From: Vulcanococcus sp.
GTDB lineage: Bacteria; Cyanobacteriota; Cyanobacteriia; PCC-6307; Cyanobiaceae
NCBI GenBank assembly: GCA_019264575.1
Contig: JAHUZV010000003.1
Span: 1 to 64,000, forward strand
Direction of reading: 5' to 3'
Length of the DNA: 64,000 nucleotides
Below the pieces are notes generated by a model. The model had not been told where the DNA came from. It ran no database searches and worked only from the letters and a program-made list of their open reading frames with translations. Below, one piece after another: positions 56,192-64,000 of the stretch (the stretch's first letter is position 1; each line of letters starts with the position of its first letter). Made by a program: the position numbers and the translations under genes.

Positions 56192-56773
56192 ATGACAGAG
56201 CCCTCCCCCAGCGCTGAGATCCACCGGGCCCCATGGCCTTCCGCCGGCCTGGTGCTGCTGGCCCCAGGAGGCGTCAGCCCTGGTGATGGGGCGCGCGTAG
56301 CGGGCTTGCTCGGCTTGCGGCCGCTCGCTGGCACTGCCGACCCGCAGGCCTATCCCCAAGCGGCTATGGCCCAGCTCGCTGCCGAACCCCAGGGCTGGTT
56401 GCTGCCCCTGGGCCTCGATCCCGGCGCCGTGTTGGCGCAGCCCGGCTGCTGGAGTGAGGCCCTCGGGGCCTGGCGCCAGCCTGTGCTGCTGCAGCTGCCG
56501 GCGGCCGAAGCAGAATCCGGTTTGGCGCGGGCTTACACCGCTTTGCTCACAGCAGCTGGGGTGCCGCTGGTGGGCTTGGTGCAGCTGGGCGGGCCTTGGC
56601 AGCCGGAGCGCCGGCGCGTGGATGGCCTCCCGTGGCTGGGTTGGCTACCGGCTGAGACGCCCCTCGCCGGCAGCCTTGAGGAAGAAGCCGCTGAAGCGCT
56701 GCGCCTGCATCTGTTGGCCCGCTGGCAACTCAGTTCGGCCAGGGCCGCTGAGCCTGCGCATCCAACGCCCTGA
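56192..56773 (+). CDS. Hypothetical protein (193 aa)
   Basis: The product starts MTEPSPSAEIHRAPWPSAGLV and is Ala/Leu/Gly-rich, with segments GVPLVGLVQLGGPWQPERR and LPWLGWLPAETPLAGSLEEE, recalling a Rossmann-like or P-loop-derived fold, but no nucleotide motif is visible. There is no signal peptide. Its last 44 bases overlap the convergent LCP-family gene. It is divergent from prs. I do not recognise the family. Confidence 0.6.
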   Translation: MTEPSPSAEIHRAPWPSAGLVLLAPGGVSPGDGARVAGLLGLRPLAGTADPQAYPQAAMAQLAAEPQGWLLPLGLDPGAVLAQPGCWSEALGAWRQPVLLQLPAAEAESGLARAYTALLTAAGVPLVGLVQLGGPWQPERRRVDGLPWLGWLPAETPLAGSLEEEAAEALRLHLLARWQLSSARAAEPAHPTP

Positions 56774-57656
56774 GCGGATTGTTCGGCTGCTGCGGCGCCT
56801 TCAGCGGCAGCGTGCGGAACTCGAGTCGCTCGCCTGGCTTTAAGGCCACGGCCAAGAGGCTCAATGCCTCGCTGCGGGTGAGGTTGGTTTCCACTTGCCC
56901 CTGCAGCTGCTGGAGCAAATCGGGCAGCTGTTGCAGCTGTTGGCGTTGGGCCATCTGGCGCAGCACGCTCTCCACCGCCATCTGCTGGCGGTCGCGTCGC
57001 CGCTCCTCGCCATCGGCCTCATCGCGGAAGCGCAGCAGCTGCTCCACCTGCTGGCCATCCATCACTTGCAGGCCGCCCTCCAGCCGGATTGTGTACTTCT
57101 GAGTCTTGTCGGCATATCGCATGCTCCGGTCGGGTGAGAGCTCCACCCGCCCGATGCCATCCACCAGATCGCGCAACGCTGCCCTGGGCAGCACCACGTA
57201 GCGATCGGGTTGGGCTTGGGGTAGGCCCACCAGCTGCGCTGCAGCGCCGGCCACCAGCGCCGGCCCGCCTCGCTTGTAGAGGCTCCCTAAAGCCACCGGC
57301 TTCTTGTCGCCCGGGAGCTGCACGGCGGCTTCCACCGGCAGGCTCAGCAGCTGCAGCGGCCCTTCTGGGTTCACCTGCACCAGCAGCAGCGCATCGCTGT
57401 TGGCGGGGGTGGCGGCCGTGCCGGTGCCCAGCTGATCGGCGTCGGAGCCGATCAGCAGCACGCTGATGGCGCGGGTGGGCGGCTCGGCCAGATCAGCGGC
57501 GTTGGGCGGGCCCTGATCGCGTGCGCTGCGATCACTTTCCGGCCAGATCACCCCCAGTAGCGCCAGGCTGCTGGCCAGGCCCAGACCAGCGGCCAGCAGG
57601 CGAAGGGCAGCCCGCTCACGCGTGCGGCGCTGCGGGCGTGGCTGGGCGGGAGCCAA
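56730..57656 (-). CDS. LytR-CpsA-Psr (LCP) family protein
   Basis: The 308-residue protein has a basic N-terminus, one membrane helix (LRLLAAGLGLASSLALLGVIW) and an extracytoplasmic LCP domain: ISVLLIGSDAD, ANSDALLLVQVNPEGPLQLLSLP, GRVELSPDRSMRYAD and LEGGLQVMDGQQVEQLLRFRDEADGEERR with the Arg-rich signature. LCP enzymes transfer polysaccharides onto peptidoglycan or related acceptors. The start is TTG at 57656. The glycan is unknown. Confidence 0.9.
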   Translation of the reverse strand: MAPAQPRPQRRTRERAALRLLAAGLGLASSLALLGVIWPESDRSARDQGPPNAADLAEPPTRAISVLLIGSDADQLGTGTAATPANSDALLLVQVNPEGPLQLLSLPVEAAVQLPGDKKPVALGSLYKRGGPALVAGAAAQLVGLPQAQPDRYVVLPRAALRDLVDGIGRVELSPDRSMRYADKTQKYTIRLEGGLQVMDGQQVEQLLRFRDEADGEERRRDRQQMAVESVLRQMAQRQQLQQLPDLLQQLQGQVETNLTRSEALSLLAVALKPGERLEFRTLPLKAPQQPNNPLRALDAQAQRPWPN

Positions 57657-57739
57657 AGCGGAGAAGCCATCAACAATCGCTCCACTTTGACCGAGCTGCG
57701 CCGCTTTGCTGCCCTGCCGCCTGGCGCGCTCGATAGGTT

Positions 57740-58972
57740 GTGCAGCCAGACACCACGCTCCGGCCGGCTCCGTTGACTTCCGCCGCTACTCCTCCGCACG
57801 AGCGCGCCAAGCCCCTGGCCAAGGGCAGCACGTATCCCGCTAAAGATCTCTGCAGCCAGTGCGGCCTGTGCGACAGCCGCTGGGTGGCCTACGTGAAGGA
57901 CAGCTGTGCGTTCCTCCATCAGCGCTTCGATGCGATGGAAACGGCCGCCCACGGCCGCAGCCGCGATCTTGAGAACGAAGACGAGCTTTATTTCGGTGTG
58001 CAGCAGCGCATGCTCACCGCCCGGCTGCAGCAGCCGATTGCGGGCGCCCAATGGACCGGCATCGTCAGCCGCATCGGTGTGCGCGCCCTGGAAACCGGCC
58101 TGGTGGATGCGGTGCTCTGCGTTGGGCAGAGCGAGGAGGATCGCTTCACCCCGGTGCCGCGGCTGGCACGCACCCCTGAGGAGGTGCTCAGCGCCCGGGT
58201 GAACAAGCCCACCCTCTCGCCGAATCTGGAGGTGCTCGAGCAGCTGCCCGGCAGTGGCATCAAGCGGTTGCTGGCGATTGGTGTGGGCTGCCAGATCCAG
58301 GCTCTGCGGGCCGTGCAGCCCACCCTGCCGCTCGATGAGTTGTTCGTGCTGGGCCTGCCCTGCGTCGACAACGTGTCGCGCCAAGGCCTGCAGACCTTCC
58401 TCGAGAGCACGGTGAGCTCACCGAACACGGTGGTGCACTACGAGTTCATGCAGGACTTCCGCATCCACTTCCGCCACAGCGATGGGCGCGAAGAAACGGT
58501 GCCGTTCTTCGGGCTCGATACCCCGAAGCTCAAGAACGTCTTCGCCCCCAGCTGCCTGAGCTGCTTCGACTACACCAATGCCGGCGCCGATCTGGTGGTG
58601 GGCTACATGGGCGCGAGCTTCGGGCGCCAGTGGCTCACGGTGCGCAACCCCAAGGGCCAGCAGCTGCTCGATCTGGTGGAGGCCGAGCTGGATACGGCTC
58701 CTGTTACTAGCGCCGGTCAGCGTCAGGCGGCGGTGCAGCAGGGGATCGAGGCCTACGACAAGGCCGTGAAGCTGCCGCTGTGGGTGGCCAACCTGATCGG
58801 CTTCTTTGTGGAGCGCTTCGGTCCGAAGGGTCTGGAATACGGCCGCTTCTCGATCGATTCCCACTTCACCCGCAACGCCCTGTGGCTGCGCCGCAATCAC
58901 CCTGACAAGGTGGAAGAGCACATCCCGGCCTTTGCGCGCCGGATCATCAGCCGTTACCGGCTTCCGGATTGA
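57740..58972 (+). CDS. bciB: Ferredoxin-dependent divinyl chlorophyllide 8-vinyl reductase
   Basis: BciB reduces the 8-vinyl group of divinyl chlorophyllide. The 410-residue product belongs to the F420-hydrogenase beta-subunit family: an N-terminal Cys cluster LCSQCGLCDSRW, GIKRLLAIGVGCQIQALRAV, ELFVLGLPCVDNVSRQGL and a second Cys pair SCLSCFDYTNAGADLVVGYMG bind Fe-S clusters and FAD. The related 7-hydroxymethyl chlorophyll a reductase of plants is an alternative within the family. The start is GTG 57740, or possibly TTG 57773. The malQ start overlaps its stop by one base. Confidence 0.88.
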   Translation: MQPDTTLRPAPLTSAATPPHERAKPLAKGSTYPAKDLCSQCGLCDSRWVAYVKDSCAFLHQRFDAMETAAHGRSRDLENEDELYFGVQQRMLTARLQQPIAGAQWTGIVSRIGVRALETGLVDAVLCVGQSEEDRFTPVPRLARTPEEVLSARVNKPTLSPNLEVLEQLPGSGIKRLLAIGVGCQIQALRAVQPTLPLDELFVLGLPCVDNVSRQGLQTFLESTVSSPNTVVHYEFMQDFRIHFRHSDGREETVPFFGLDTPKLKNVFAPSCLSCFDYTNAGADLVVGYMGASFGRQWLTVRNPKGQQLLDLVEAELDTAPVTSAGQRQAAVQQGIEAYDKAVKLPLWVANLIGFFVERFGPKGLEYGRFSIDSHFTRNALWLRRNHPDKVEEHIPAFARRIISRYRLPD

Positions 58973-60459
58973 TGCGACGCGCCGGCGTTCTGCTCCATCC
59001 CACCGCCCTGCCCGGCTCGCCGGTGTGCGGCACCTTTGGAGCCACGGCGCACCAATGGCTCGATCTGCTGGCGGATCACGGCATCAAGGTGTGGCAGCTG
59101 TTGCCCCTTGCGCCGCCCGATTCCCTGGGTTCGCCCTACAGCTCTCCCAGCAGCTTTGCGCTGAATGGCTGGCTGCTCGATGGCGAGCAGCTCGTGATCA
59201 CAGGCTTGCTAGAGCCGGCTGATCTCGATCCTCTCCCCCACGGCGGCGATCCGGGTCGGTTGGATCTAGCCGGAGCGGATCAGCGCGCCGACCTGCTGGC
59301 TGCAGCTCTGTTGCGGCGCTACCCCCAATGGAACGCCGCCCTGAAGGAGCGCTTCGCCACGTGGCGCGCCCAGCAGAGCGCCTGGTTGGTGGATCACTGC
59401 CGCTTTTGGGTGTTGCGCCGCCGCTTCAACGCCCAGCCCTGGTGGCAGTGGCCGCAGCCGCTGGCGCGGCGTCAGCGCTCGGCCCTGCTGACCTTGGATC
59501 GAGAGGAACAGGCCCTGCTGCTGCAGGAGGCGCTGGTTCAGTGGCAGCTGCAGGAGCAGTGGCAGGGGCTGCTGGATCACGCCCGCCAGCGCGGCATTCA
59601 GGTGATCGGTGATGTGCCCTTCTACGTCGCCCATGACAGTGCCGATGTGTGGAGCCATCGGCGCCTGTTTTCTGCCGCTGCCGACGGCAGCTTGAGCCAG
59701 CAGAGCGGTGTTCCGCCCGATTACTTCTCCGCCACGGGCCAGCTATGGGGCACTCCGGTGTATCGCTGGCCGCTGCATCGGCTCACGCGCTTTCGCTGGT
59801 GGCTGAGGCGCCTGGAGCGTCAGCTGAGCCTGGTGGATCTGCTGCGCCTCGATCACTTCCGCGCGTTGGAAGCGGCCTGGTGCGTGCCGGGCGCGGATCG
59901 CACGGCGGAGCACGGCAGCTGGCGGCCATCCCCGGGCGGCAGCTTGCTGCGCCACCTGAGCCGCCGCTACCGCGGCCAGCACCTTCCGCTGATCGCAGAA
60001 GACTTGGGCGTGATCACCCCCGCTGTGGAAGCGCTGCGGGATCGCTATGGGCTGCCGGGGATGAAGATCCTCCAGTTCGCCTTTGATGGCGATCCCGAGA
60101 ACCCCTACCTGCCGGCCAACTACAAGGGCCGCAACTGGTGTGTGTACACCGGCACCCACGACAACGCCACCTGCATCGGCTGGTGGCAGCAGCTCAGCGA
60201 TGAGCAGCGTCATCAGGTGGAGCAGCTGGTGGGTTCGGTGCAGGCCCCGGGATGGCAACTGCTGGAGTTGGCCTTGGCCAGCGAGGTCGATTGGGCGGTG
60301 GTGCCGCTGCAGGATCTGTTGCAGCTCGGCGATGAGGCCCGGTTCAACACCCCTGGCACCAGCGAGGGCAACTGGCAGTGGCGGCTCAGTGGAGGCCTCG
60401 AGGCGATTCGTGGGCCGCTTAAGGGGTTTGGGGAGCTGGCGCAGCGCCACCAGCGTTGA
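58972..60459 (+). CDS. malQ: 4-alpha-glucanotransferase
   Basis: MalQ (GH77) rearranges alpha-1,4-glucans during glycogen breakdown. The opening RRAGVLLHPTALPGSPVCGTFG, IQVIGDVPFYVAHDSADVW, the nucleophile block LLRLDHFRALEAAWCVPG, the acid/base GQHLPLIAEDLGVITP and GTHDNATCIGWW are all present. The 495 residues match bacterial and plastid disproportionating enzymes. The 3' end overlaps the convergent RodZ-like gene by 41 bases. It complements the GH57 branching-type enzyme at 22.5 kb. Confidence 0.96.
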   Translation: MRRAGVLLHPTALPGSPVCGTFGATAHQWLDLLADHGIKVWQLLPLAPPDSLGSPYSSPSSFALNGWLLDGEQLVITGLLEPADLDPLPHGGDPGRLDLAGADQRADLLAAALLRRYPQWNAALKERFATWRAQQSAWLVDHCRFWVLRRRFNAQPWWQWPQPLARRQRSALLTLDREEQALLLQEALVQWQLQEQWQGLLDHARQRGIQVIGDVPFYVAHDSADVWSHRRLFSAAADGSLSQQSGVPPDYFSATGQLWGTPVYRWPLHRLTRFRWWLRRLERQLSLVDLLRLDHFRALEAAWCVPGADRTAEHGSWRPSPGGSLLRHLSRRYRGQHLPLIAEDLGVITPAVEALRDRYGLPGMKILQFAFDGDPENPYLPANYKGRNWCVYTGTHDNATCIGWWQQLSDEQRHQVEQLVGSVQAPGWQLLELALASEVDWAVVPLQDLLQLGDEARFNTPGTSEGNWQWRLSGGLEAIRGPLKGFGELAQRHQR

Positions 60460-61372
60460 GGTCTCGCTGCGGTAGCGGCAAGCGGTATTGGCCGGGCTGT
60501 TTCTCAATCGGCGCTAATGCGGTGCCGTTCCAGAGCACCTCAGCCGGCTTCGGGGTGGGGTAAACGCTGAGCTCCAGCGACGGCTCGAGCTGCCACACCA
60601 GCAGGCCCTTGGCGCCGCTCAGCTGGGAGCGCTGGCCGCTGTCGCTGCGCAGGTTGATGGTGCTGGCCTGGCTCAGGTTCAACTCCAGCACGCCCAGTGT
60701 GGGTTGGCTGGTATCGCTCTGCTGGAGTTGGTTCAGGGCGTCGCGCCCCACCCCGCGGCTCGCTTGTTGCAGGGGCCGCAGCTCCGGAAACGCGCCCAGC
60801 AGGGTGGTGCCAGGAGCTGCCGGTTTGCACTGTTCGGCGGCCGGCAGCGGCGCGATGGGCCTGAGGCTGAGCAGGTTGGCGGCGGCGAGCTGGCGTTGCT
60901 GCAGGTTCAGCGCGTAGATCAATCCCAGGCAGATCCCGCCGTAGAGCAGCCCCCCCTGCCAGGTGCTGAATACATCAATCGAGCCGGGGGTGAAGCGTTT
61001 GAGTAGGCCACCGTTTTGGCTGCGGGGCCCGTGCTGCTGGCTTTGCGGCGGCAGTGCCACATCGAGGCTGCCGGGGGGCAGGGCCAGGTGCTGCTCGATC
61101 AGGGGCAGCATCGTGCGCAGGTAGGCTCCTTCCGGGAGCCGATCACGCCAACCCCGCTCCAGGGCTTCCAGCACCGGGGTGCTGATGCGCGTTTCCAGGG
61201 CGAGTTGGCGCAAATTCAGCCCCCGCGCTTCTCGCTCCTGGCGCAGCCTCCGGCCCACCGCCAGCAGCGGATCTTCCTGGGGGAGCCCATCGTTTGCATC
61301 GCCGGCCCGCTGGCCGCCGCCACGCCGGAACAAGCGGCCAAGGCTGGACAGGCGCGGGGCAAGCCTGGGCAT
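60419..61372 (-). CDS. RodZ-like helix-turn-helix membrane protein
   Basis: The 317-residue protein carries an N-terminal Xre-type helix-turn-helix (VGRRLRQEREARGLNLRQLA followed by ETRISTPVLEALERGW and LPEGAYLRTMLPLIEQHL), one membrane helix (LLYGGICLGLIYALNLQQ) and a beta-rich periplasmic tail (GVLELNLSQASTINLRSD and LLVWQLEPSLELSV) like the DUF4115 domain. This is the RodZ architecture that links MreB to the envelope. The ATG at 61372 overlaps the preceding stop as TAATG. The sequence similarity is loose, so identity with true RodZ is not certain. Confidence 0.8.
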   Translation of the reverse strand: MPRLAPRLSSLGRLFRRGGGQRAGDANDGLPQEDPLLAVGRRLRQEREARGLNLRQLALETRISTPVLEALERGWRDRLPEGAYLRTMLPLIEQHLALPPGSLDVALPPQSQQHGPRSQNGGLLKRFTPGSIDVFSTWQGGLLYGGICLGLIYALNLQQRQLAAANLLSLRPIAPLPAAEQCKPAAPGTTLLGAFPELRPLQQASRGVGRDALNQLQQSDTSQPTLGVLELNLSQASTINLRSDSGQRSQLSGAKGLLVWQLEPSLELSVYPTPKPAEVLWNGTALAPIEKQPGQYRLPLPQRDLNAGGAAPAPQTP

Positions 61373-62097
61373 TAAGGCCGGTGGTGCGAATCCGGCCATT
61401 CTTGGGGATCCAGGCGCCGCCAGCGACCCTCCGGCAGCTCACCCAGCGCGATCGATCCGATCGCCACCCGCTGCAGATCCAGCACCGGATGGCCCAGCAG
61501 CTCCGCGGTGCGGCGGATTTGGCGGTTACGGCCCTCATGCATCACCAGCTCAAGCGCACTGGCATCGCGCTGTTGCTCAAGGCGCCGCACGGTTACGGGC
61601 TGGCTGGGCTGGCCATCGAGGGGAACGCCGCGGGCCCATTGATCGAGCACCGATTGGCTGGGTTGACCCCGCACCCAGATCCGGTAGGTCTTGCTGTGCT
61701 GGAAGCGCGGGTGGGTGAGCTGCAGCGTGAGGGCGCCGTTGTTGCTGAGCAGCAGGGCGCCGCGGCTGTGGAAATCGAGGCGGCCCACCGGATGCAGCCC
61801 CTGGCCGCTGGCCAGTTCGGGCGGCAGTAGATCGAGCACGATCGGCCGGCCTTCGGGGTCATGGCAGCTGCACATCACCCCGGCCGGTTTGTTGAGCAGC
61901 AGCACCAGCGGCGACTGTGCTTTGGCCAGGGGGCGGCCATCAAGGCAGATGGCATCGCGCTCCGGATCGGCCCGCTCGCCCAACTGCGCCGTGCGCCCAT
62001 TCACGCTCACCCGGCCGGCGCGCAGCAGGGTTTCGGCATGGCGGCGGGAACCCAGGCCGGATGCGGCGATCAGCTTCTGCAGCCGCTCTTCGGGCAT
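61372..62097 (-). CDS. RsuA/RluB-family pseudouridine synthase
   Basis: The 241-residue rRNA pseudouridine synthase has an N-terminal S4 RNA-binding domain (MPEERLQKLIAASGLGSRR to RVSVNGRTAQLG), the catalytic Asp in VGRLDFHSRGALLLSNNG, KTYRIWVRG and LVMHEGRNRQIRRTAELLGH. The choice between 16S U516 (RsuA) and 23S (RluB) targets is not possible by eye. The ATG at 62097 starts exactly at the S4 domain; an earlier ATG at 62121 is possible. It is divergent from the sigma gene. Confidence 0.92.
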   Translation of the reverse strand: MPEERLQKLIAASGLGSRRHAETLLRAGRVSVNGRTAQLGERADPERDAICLDGRPLAKAQSPLVLLLNKPAGVMCSCHDPEGRPIVLDLLPPELASGQGLHPVGRLDFHSRGALLLSNNGALTLQLTHPRFQHSKTYRIWVRGQPSQSVLDQWARGVPLDGQPSQPVTVRRLEQQRDASALELVMHEGRNRQIRRTAELLGHPVLDLQRVAIGSIALGELPEGRWRRLDPQEWPDSHHRP

Positions 62098-62144
62098 CGC
62101 CAGGGCCTTGCTTCCTCGCATTCTGCCCAGGAAAAAGGTGGTAG

Positions 62145-62172
62145 GTTTGCGAAACACCTGAGTTTCGTAAAC
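62145..62172 (+). promoter_or_regulatory. Inverted repeat / paired GTTT-N3-AAAC before sigma gene
   Basis: GTTTGCGAAAC and GTTTCGTAAAC are separated by six bases and form an 11-pair inverted repeat (one G-U in RNA). Each arm is itself a near-palindrome GTTT-N3-AAAC, and the two arms start 17 bases apart. The element ends ten bases before the sigma-factor ATG. It could be an operator bound by a dimeric repressor or a 5'-leader hairpin; nothing in the sequence decides between them. Confidence 0.7.
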
Positions 62173-62182
62173 CGTTCGCTGC

Positions 62183-63178
62183 ATGCCCTCGCTTCCGGTG
62201 ATCCGTTCCGAGCGCGATGCCGCTGCCCTCGCCGGCGGTACCGATCTGGTGCGCTCTTATCTGCGGGACATCGGCCGGGTGCCGCTGCTCAGCCATGAGC
62301 AGGAGATCACCCTGGGCCGCCAGGTGCAGGAGCTGATGGCGATCGAAGAGCAGCGCGAAGAGCTGCGCCTGCGCGCCGGCGGTGAAGACCCCACCGACGA
62401 TCAACTGGCTGAAGCTGCAGGAATCACCCCCCAGCAATTGAAGAAGCGCCTGCGCAGCGGCCAGCGCGCCAAGGAGCGGATGGTGGCCGCCAACCTGCGC
62501 CTGGTGGTGAGCGTGGCGAAGAAATACACCAAGCGGAACATGGAACTCTTGGACCTGATTCAGGAGGGCACCATCGGCTTGGTGCGGGGTGTGGAAAAGT
62601 TCGACCCCACCCGCGGCTACAAGTTCTCCACCTATGCCTATTGGTGGATTCGCCAAGGCATCACCCGCGCGATTGCAGAGAAGAGCCGCACTATCCGCCT
62701 GCCGATCCACATCACCGAAACGCTCAACAAGCTCAAGAAGGGCCAGCGGGAGCTGAGCCAGGAGCTGGGCCGCACCCCCACCGTCACCGAGCTGGCGGAG
62801 TTCGTGGAACTGCCGGAAGAGGAAGTGAAGGATCTGCTCTGCCGTGCCCGCCAGCCCGTGAGCCTCGAAACCAAGGTGGGCGACGGCGACGACACAGAAC
62901 TGCTCGATCTGCTGGCCGCCGATGGCACCCAGCCGGAAGAGCTGGTGGATGGCGAGTGCCTGCGCAGCGACATGCGCGATCTGCTGGATCAGCTCCCCGA
63001 GCTGCAAGGCCGTGTGCTGAAGATGCGCTACGGCATCGGCTTTGAGGAGCCGATGAGCCTCAGTTCGATCGCTCGCGAATTGGAAATGAGCCGCGACCGG
63101 GCCAGGAGCCTCGAGCGCCGGGCCCATGAAGAGATGAGCCGGCTGTCGCAGCAGATGGGCGCCTATCTGGCGGCCTGA
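62183..63178 (+). CDS. Sigma-70 family RNA polymerase sigma factor (group 2-like)
   Basis: The 331-residue factor lacks region 1.1 and has regions 1.2 (DLVRSYLRDIGRVPLLSHEQE), 2 (RMVAANLRLVVSVAKKYT, MELLDLIQEGTIGLVRGVEKFDP, KFSTYAYWWIRQGITRAI), 3 and 4. Region 2 is standard for -10 recognition. The -35 recognition helix in region 4.2 reads SRDRARSLERRA (303-314) where RpoD proteins have TRERIRQIE or SRERVRQIE, so its -35 preference may differ. It is an alternative, non-essential type by lineage. The inverted repeat upstream suggests regulated expression. Confidence 0.92.
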   Translation: MPSLPVIRSERDAAALAGGTDLVRSYLRDIGRVPLLSHEQEITLGRQVQELMAIEEQREELRLRAGGEDPTDDQLAEAAGITPQQLKKRLRSGQRAKERMVAANLRLVVSVAKKYTKRNMELLDLIQEGTIGLVRGVEKFDPTRGYKFSTYAYWWIRQGITRAIAEKSRTIRLPIHITETLNKLKKGQRELSQELGRTPTVTELAEFVELPEEEVKDLLCRARQPVSLETKVGDGDDTELLDLLAADGTQPEELVDGECLRSDMRDLLDQLPELQGRVLKMRYGIGFEEPMSLSSIARELEMSRDRARSLERRAHEEMSRLSQQMGAYLAA

Positions 63179-63181
63179 GCC

Positions 63182-63649
63182 TCAGAAGAACTGATCAAAG
63201 TTGTCAAAGTCCACGGCGCTGAAGGTGCCGTTCTCCACCTGCAGCATCAGGCGCTCCAGCTGCACCCACAGCGCTCCGGCCGTGGCCAGCGACAGCAGCA
63301 GTGCCACCAGCAAGGCTGCACCGGCCGCGAAGCCGAACACCTGCAGGCTGCCACCGATGAACAGGGTGATGCCCAGCACAATGCCGGTGTAGCTGAGGTT
63401 GGTTTCGAAACAGCCCAGGGGTAGCAGCGCCAGACGGTCTTGCTTCCAGCCGTTCAGCTTGTCTTGCACCAAACGGGCGAAGGTGAGGCCGCAGAGCACG
63501 CCCATCGCCAGACCCACACCCGCCAGCACGTAAGGCGGCTGGAGGTAGGGAGCGAACTCCAGCAGGATCTCCTGGGCATCCAGGTCGCCGTAGTCGCCGC
63601 TGGCCAGGTCCTGGGCGGCTTCGCTCAGGTTGATCGGGGCCAGAGACAT
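63182..63649 (-). CDS. Hypothetical membrane protein (155 aa)
   Basis: The protein has an acidic N-terminus (SEAAQDLASGDYGDLDAQEIL) and about four hydrophobic segments: VLAGVGLAMGVLCGLTFA, LSYTGIVLGITLFIGGSL and the long GFAAGAALLVALLLSLATAGALW, which may form two. It ends with a polar tail AVDFDNFDQFF. It is probably a small integral inner- or thylakoid-membrane protein. Its stop is three bases from the sigma-gene stop. The function is unknown. Confidence 0.72.
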   Translation of the reverse strand: MSLAPINLSEAAQDLASGDYGDLDAQEILLEFAPYLQPPYVLAGVGLAMGVLCGLTFARLVQDKLNGWKQDRLALLPLGCFETNLSYTGIVLGITLFIGGSLQVFGFAAGAALLVALLLSLATAGALWVQLERLMLQVENGTFSAVDFDNFDQFF

Positions 63650-63675
63650 CGCAGTGCGTTCAGGTGGCGCCGACC

Positions 63676-64000
63676 CTAAGCGGCCAGGGGATTGAGCCGG
63701 GTGAACAGCTGATCGCGCAGGCGACGCACCATGCGCTGGGGAGCGAAGGTGCGGCCCAGCAGTTCCAGCAGACCGCGCAGATCCTCGGTGTTGAGCCGGT
63801 CGTCGCGCACCAGGGTGAGCAGCAAGCGTTCGCGGATGCTGCGGCCCTCCTGGCCCAGCAGCAGCTTCAGCCCGGCGCCGGCAACGGGCAGCAGTTCTGC
63901 GCCCACGGCGCTTTCATCGTTCTCCACCACCGCTAGCAAGCTCTCCAGCCGCTGCAGCTGCAGGCGTCCTTCGCTGTCAAACAGCACCTCCAGCAACTTC
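63676..64000 (-). CDS. ABC1/AarF (UbiB-like) kinase family protein, C-terminal end
   Basis: The visible 107 codons continue off the right edge. The sequence KLLEVLFDSEGRLQLQRLESLL then LKLLLGQEGRSIRERLLLTL matches the C-terminal tail after the kinase domain of cyanobacterial ABC1K proteins, which control plastoquinone or tocopherol metabolism and membrane lipid homeostasis. The TTG at 63996 is an internal Leu codon and not a start, because the homologous pattern continues through it to the edge. The catalytic part lies outside the window. Confidence 0.78.
   Translation of the reverse strand, partial: KLLEVLFDSEGRLQLQRLESLLAVVENDESAVGAELLPVAGAGLKLLLGQEGRSIRERLLLTLVRDDRLNTEDLRGLLELLGRTFAPQRMVRRLRDQLFTRLNPLAA

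Noticed and set aside
63676..63996. Complete 106-residue gene starting at TTG 63996
   Set aside because: The sequence is the C-terminal tail of an ABC1/UbiB kinase and remains in frame to the window edge, so it is a partial gene and not a short complete one.

Overview
The window is a gene-dense, GC-rich stretch of chromosome from a picocyanobacterium, most likely the Cyanobium / cluster-5 Synechococcus (alpha-cyanobacterial) lineage. The evidence is the photosynthesis and pigment genes (petG, petH, chlI, crtL, crtE, bciB, a PAO-like Rieske oxygenase), the clock kinase sasA, the opcA-zwf pair, and a Yfr1 small RNA lying between trxA and guaB3, which is its known place in marine picocyanobacteria. 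PetH carries the CpcD-like linker domain, so phycobilisomes are likely. I see no plasmid, phage, insertion-sequence or CRISPR signal. No stretch over 300 bases lacks a gene.

Layout. 1-5.5 kb (minus): a truncated peptide-binding lipoprotein, homoserine dehydrogenase, SufE, small unknowns, 5-formyl-THF cyclo-ligase and RuvC. 5.5-10.3 kb (minus): a tightly overlapped run cytM > trmJ-like > serine hydrolase > DUF3370 > chlI > ruvC > fthC. 10.3-16.4 kb: petG (plus), then rsmD, hisH, a LOG-family protein, trxA, Yfr1, guaB3, a CAAD membrane protein and a DUF39 protein (minus). 16.4-21.5 kb (plus): gyrA, an acetolactate-decarboxylase-like protein and crtL, each overlapping the next. 21.5-24.1 kb (minus): arsS-like radical SAM and a GH57 enzyme. 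24.2-28 kb (plus): NYN protein, leuA, an orphan sugar permease and a 2OG oxygenase, ended by a 40-bp perfect palindrome. 28-33 kb: aminotransferase, a coiled-coil protein and a cluster of small proteins (Nif11-like, DUF427, a SepF-like mini protein, several unknowns). 33-36.6 kb (minus): PAO-like oxygenase and a 7TM-HD phosphodiesterase. 36.7-40.5 kb (plus): folD, crtE, DUF212, Dda/RecD-like helicase. 40.5-47.9 kb (minus): GAP-family protein, acylphosphatase, phosphatase, cbiA, opcA, zwf, petH. 48-56 kb: SRPBCC protein, tRNA-Glu, sasA, two unknowns, pepN, a glycosyl-hydrolase-like protein and prs. 56-64 kb: LCP protein, bciB, malQ, a RodZ-like protein, an RsuA-family pseudouridine synthase, a group-2-like sigma factor with an operator-like inverted repeat upstream, a membrane protein and the end of an ABC1/UbiB kinase.

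Functionally the window is mostly housekeeping. Several genes feed tetrapyrrole, chlorophyll and isoprenoid supply: tRNA-Glu as 5-aminolevulinate precursor, chlI, bciB, crtE, crtL and cbiA. Others support night-time NADPH (opcA, zwf) and electron transfer (petG, petH, cytM). Gene ends are compact: stop/start overlaps of ATGA or TGATG type are common, and about half of the convergent pairs overlap at their 3' ends. The least explained items are the acetolactate-decarboxylase-like/CARDB-like fusion, a DUF39 protein lacking the family cysteine motif, the 40-bp palindrome, the paired GTTT-N3-AAAC repeat before the sigma gene, and the small-protein cluster at 30-32 kb. All family assignments were made by reading motifs, without database searches.
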